Source: Orychophragmus violaceus
Lineage: Eukaryota; Streptophyta; Magnoliopsida; Brassicales; Brassicaceae
Length of the DNA: 64,000 bases
Assembly (NCBI GenBank): GCA_030180135.1
Contig: CM058231.1
Span: forward strand, 24,183,034-24,247,033
Direction of reading: 5' to 3'
Shown: positions 60,556 through 64,000 of the stretch, one piece after another
Numbering within the stretch: the first letter of the stretch is position 1
How the letters are laid out: every line of letters begins with the position of its first letter
Position numbers and translations under genes: made by a program
The notes under the pieces: model-generated
Seen by the model: the letters and a program-made list of their open reading frames with translations, nothing else
Told to the model about the DNA's origin: nothing
The model's database searches: none

Positions 60556-61845
60556 AACTGAAATTTAGAGATAAATAGAGTTTTAGTTATTCAGTTCATA
60601 AAAGAGTAATCTTAATAACTTATAAGAAAACTCGCATTGCATTCAAAATTTCTTTGTTTAACCTCATAAGAATGCAATGATTCCGAGACCCATGTTCAGC
60701 TAAATCCAAAGTGGGCCACTGGCCGTCACCCAGAAGTAGCTTTACTTGGTAAGCATACACACAGCTAGTTATATCCAATAACTCTCGGTTGTGAATTGGG
60801 CCCAAGGCCCAATACACCAGATGTCTCAAGGCCCGGGACTCCCGATGGCCCAGTCAAGGAAACCAATCTCTTACAGCCAAATAATCACTAAAGTCTGGGA
60901 CTCCCAATGAAATTAGTGACTATATACTACTTTACTTACGCAAAAACAGACACCTCACACTGTAAGCCATATCTGTAATTGAATAAGAGTTAAGTAGCTG
61001 ACAAGATTGGGCAAGACATCCAAGCTTGATATTGTTTTTGAGGATTTTAGGTTTCAATAGATTTCCTCCCAAAAATAGAAGATTACTATTTTGGGAAACT
61101 TTCCATTTCAGGTAACTTACTAAATATGGAAACTTTCTATTTAGGGAAACCTACTATTTTTAGAAACTTTCTAAATCGGGAAACATGCTTATTTTAGAAA
61201 CTTTCTAATTTAATGTTTTATTAAAGTTTTCGGTTGGGTCACAAATTATAGGCCCAATTCTTGGCCCAAGACCACATAATTCCAATTGGCCCAATAATTT
61301 GACATAACCGAGTCGGTTCATTAATTCTGGTCCAAGACCAAATTAACTACTAAATCCAACTGGTTATTTACTAAACCAGACCAGCTCTAAATTATTTGGT
61401 CCAACCAAATCAAACTTAGACCAGCCTTCGGTTTAGGTTAAAATTCAATTTTGAATTTAAATCCGGTTTAACCAGAAATTAAATAATACCAATTGCATTA
61501 AATAATTTCCAGCAAACCGCGATTTGGTTAACCGCTTGAACCACCAATTAAATTGGATCGGTTCGGTTAAGTCCAAAATCAGGAAGAAATAGATTGGTCT
61601 AACCAATCAATTTTAGCTGATTTTGACCTAACTTGCGGGATAAGGCAAAACCAACGACGAACCGCAATGGCCCAATGGCACGATTGGTTCGCGTCTCGGG
61701 TTAGGTGGGACGAACCGCGAGGCTCGGCTTAACCGAATGGCTACTCGCGGGTCGTGATGCCTCGCCAGCCGGATCACGCATCGCCGGATCGAGAAGACGA
61801 GCCAAGCTCGCTTTCGGGACCTCGCGCGATACGATCGGGACAGGC

Positions 61846-62043
61846 GCATCAGCTCGTTGCGATCGGGTCATCGGGACAGCGAGAAGAAATCGATCCGATT
61901 GATATCGATCGATATCACGCTCCCTCGTCGATCGATACTCGCGTGCATCAGCTCGTTGCGATCGGGTCATCGGGACAGCGAGAAGCAATCGATCCGATTG
62001 ATATCGATCGATATCACGCTCCCTCGTCGATCGATACGGGCGT
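61846..62043. repeat. 99-bp direct tandem duplication in the copia D leader
   Basis: GCATCAGCTCGTTGCGATCG starts at 61846 and again at 61945, and the two units are almost identical. Each contains TGATATCGATCGATATCA, a perfect 18-bp palindrome, and a CGTCGATCGATAC motif. Since 99 is divisible by three, frames stay open through it on both strands, including a 125-codon minus-strand frame (62078-61701) that would precede gag. Confidence 0.9.
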
Positions 62044-62194
62044 CCGCTTCGCATACCGATGGGTTTCAATCGTTTCATGCGATTTACATATTAGGTTTTT
62101 CAAGTTTTCTAATCAAATTTCTTAACACAAATTCGATTCTAAACATTTAAAAACAACCTAAATATGATCCAAACAGCAAAAACCTAACGACCTA

Positions 62195-62207
62195 GGCTCT
62201 GATACCA
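62195..62207 (-). other. Primer-binding site of copia D, initiator tRNA-Met type
   Basis: On the minus strand TGGTATCAGAGCC follows the 5' LTR after one base. It is complementary to the 3' end of initiator tRNA-Met, the standard Ty1/copia primer. Confidence 0.92.
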
Positions 62208-62208
62208 C

Positions 62209-62848
62209 TGAAGGATTATGTTTGTTCATAGGTTCAATTATCAGATTACAACCTATCACATAATCAACTAGGATCTAGGTGATTTACAGTTGAATCATAA
62301 ACAGATCAGGATCATTACCTTATGATTGCAGCGGATTGATCAAGGGAATGAAGAGATCACTGAGAGCTGATGATTACCGGCTCCTCCTAGGTATCCACAC
62401 GCTTACAAGCTACTGGATCAGGCTGCTAGACCAAGCTGGAACAACAGAGAGAGAGGAGGACGGCCAGACCTAAAATCGCAGAAGCATAAGGCTAACTGGC
62501 GCCTCCTCTTCCTTATATGGGCCCAAGTAATTAAACTAATGGCTTATTAGGCTTTTGGGCCCAAGACCCAAATCAGACAAAAGACTGTATTTTGTCTGGC
62601 CCAATTCTCTGTACAAATACAGTAAATGTCTTGCATCTTACTGTATTAATTCCTTGTTAACTTTCCCGTTAGCTATGGTGTGTGACCCTTTGGGATCATA
62701 CAATACTGGTAATAAGTACTTAACTTATAGATCAAGAGCGGGCTCTAGCAAGTCATCATGACCACCCAGTATTTATGACTTATGTCTGATCTCGACACTT
62801 ATCATACTTTCTAGAGATAGCACAGTAGATTTCAGGACATTCCCAACA
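62209..62848 (-). repeat. 5' LTR of copia D
   Basis: 640 bp, nearly identical to 55820-56460. Directly followed on the plus strand by the target duplication GTTCA. It should act as the promoter for the minus-strand transcript, but no clear TATA box was assigned. Confidence 0.95.
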
Positions 62849-62853
62849 GTTCA

Positions 62854-63504
62854 TGCAAGCTTCACAAAGATAGGGAATTTCGGAATCTCAAAGTCAAGTA
62901 ATGGGCTTTCCTTTGTTTTGAAAATCGATTAAAGAAACAAGTAACTTAATTGGTGAGCCTCTACAAGGCAAAATCATCATCGTCCCCAATGCATGCATCC
63001 TACATAATGAACTAGACTCGATCCTACAATGCTTTCTTTTTGAAAAATTTTGAAATTTTTCGATTTTTTTTTGTTTTTCTATGCCATAAATGAAATGCAT
63101 GAGACTCAAATGATAGAAAAGAAAAATAAGAACAAAACAAACAAGATTAACAACTGGTCTCTCCCCCCAAACTTAAATCACACAGTCCCTTGTATGAAAG
63201 AAGCAAGGGAAATAGACAAAAGACTAAATCAAAAATGCAAAATCAAAAAGACAAAAGTTGGAGTGTTACTTGGAGAGTGGGATGGAGAGGAGGAATGGAA
63301 GGTGGAAGCATCTTTGATTTGGCATGAGACTTACCCAAAACTTAGAACATTGCATAGGCTTCTCATCCTTTGATTTAGCATTGAAGTCCCTTTGCTCAAT
63401 CCCAAAGCTCTTCAAAAAGGATAGATATGGGAATTCCTCCCAAGTGAGCTTGTTTTAAGTCACTAATCTTGACTATCCCTTCACTCTTTTTTGGTTAGGG
63501 ACGT
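62854..63504. other. Interior of gypsy B right of copia D
   Basis: This continues the gypsy B sequence after the copia D insertion. It contains a CCCCCCAAACTTAAATCAC word (about 63163-63181) like that beside the gypsy B LTR, and chance-like open frames only. Confidence 0.45.
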
Positions 63505-64000
63505 TGTAATGACCCTCCCGAAGGAGTAAAACGTCAGTACAAGGAATACGACCAGTCGGGTTGGATCAGACGAAGAACGACGAAATTCAAAGTTGTGCGA
63601 TTGACTTCAAATCAACGGCATTAGCTAATGAAGACATTCTAAGACTTCTGGTCGAGTCAGAATTCAAAACGGACGAGCGGATTATGCGACGGTCGAAGGA
63701 TATGAAAGACGGCCGAGGAACGGCCGAAAATCCGAAAGTTCCAAAATGGTTGGGCGTTATTATGAGGTGATAGAGGAGATAAAACTAAGACTTTTGGTCG
63801 AAACGGAATTTAAAAAGAGTGAACGGTTGAAGAGATATCGCATTTGCGACTAAATCGGGAATATCGGGTTTATCGGGTTAGAAGCACGACGAGGCGGGAC
63901 GAAAGCCCGACGGACCGAAGCACGACATGGCACATACAAGTTTTTACTTCCGGAAGCACGAGCTGTCGGAAAGCACGAGGTGTCCGGCGCAAGCACGAGG
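63505..64000 (+). repeat. Possible LTR start of another gypsy-type element
   Basis: TGTAATGACCCTCCCG resembles the TGTAATGCCCCC terminus of R1 and typical starts of plant chromovirus LTRs. The sequence changes at this point to a GC-richer, CGA-rich style. AAGCACGA recurs five times near the right edge. The other end is outside the window. Confidence 0.4.

Larger units (their letters stand above)
55820..62848 (-). mobile_element. Complete Ty1/copia retrotransposon D with near-identical LTRs
   Basis: The LTRs at 55820-56460 (641 bp) and 62209-62848 (640 bp) differ, by eye, at only one A in a homopolymer. The 5-bp target duplication GTTCA (55815-55819, 62849-62853) is perfect. The primer site is at 62195-62207 and the polypurine tract at 56461-56470. 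The coding region is decayed: a stop in gag and many breaks in pol. It inserted very recently into gypsy B, probably using proteins supplied by a functional relative. Confidence 0.95.
53006..63504 (-). mobile_element. Gypsy-type retrotransposon B, 3' part (interrupted by copia D)
   Basis: The LTR runs from TGATAGACTTTT (53006) to ...AAGTATATCA (54638). On the minus strand this is an LTR starting TGATATACTTG and ending TCTATCA, preceded by the purine tract GTTTGGGGGAAT. The CTTGCTTGAGGACAAGCAAG-like block beside it also flanks the LTR of gypsy A, so both belong to a related Athila/Tat-like group. The interior (54653-55819 and 62849 onward) is non-coding as far as seen. The second purine-rich TTTGGGGGGAG word at about 63162-63172 is inverted in the same way. 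The 5' LTR and primer site lie beyond the window. Confidence 0.65.

Overview
The window looks like transposon-rich, probably pericentromeric, nuclear DNA from a plant of the mustard family (Brassicaceae). The reasons are the AT-rich spacers, the nested LTR retrotransposons, hAT, CACTA and Helitron elements with plant-type ends, plant introns, and one host gene that closely resembles Arabidopsis WIT2. There is no prokaryotic-style gene organisation. Most open reading frames are chance frames or decayed transposon genes.

Layout. 1-2418: 3' part of a Ty1/copia element (copia A, + strand) with its 3' LTR. 2419-3261: fragment of a dispersed repeat family here called R1. About 5577-21440: a decayed CACTA element whose transposase-related gene (minus strand) has been split into three blocks (19400-18960, 8830-8400, 7010-6320) by later insertions. 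The largest insertion is an R1 complex (8885-18690) with 1.3-kb inverted arms and a rearranged second copy. 21635-24040: decayed gag-like retroelement. 24859-30041: complete but non-autonomous gypsy-type element (gypsy A) with two 1200-bp LTRs, a tRNA-Asp primer site and a 5-bp target duplication. 30198-32187: hAT-like element carrying a 1.7-kb Helitron. 33922-36893: three hAT elements nested one inside another, each with an 8-bp target duplication.

37500-40700 holds the only recognisable host gene, a WIT2-like gene. It encodes a coiled-coil, tail-anchored nuclear-envelope protein and has a long 5'-UTR intron and four coding exons. One apparent 1-nt deletion shifts its frame in exon 2, and one junction fits a GC-AG intron. 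41510-45701: copia B, with short 174-bp LTRs and a nearly readable reverse transcriptase/RNase H. 46155-47680: fragments of a gypsy gag and of another copia (copia E).

47840 to the right edge is a nest on the minus strand: copia C (47840-53005) is invaded in its leader by gypsy B (from 53006), which is in turn invaded by copia D (55820-62848). Copia D has almost identical LTRs and a perfect 5-bp target duplication but a dead coding region, so it was probably moved by enzymes supplied in trans.

The most unusual pattern is a near-palindromic motif with core CGATCGAC. It occurs in pairs whose centres are 20-23 bp apart, about two turns of DNA, in the LTRs or internal regions of otherwise unrelated copia and gypsy elements across the window.
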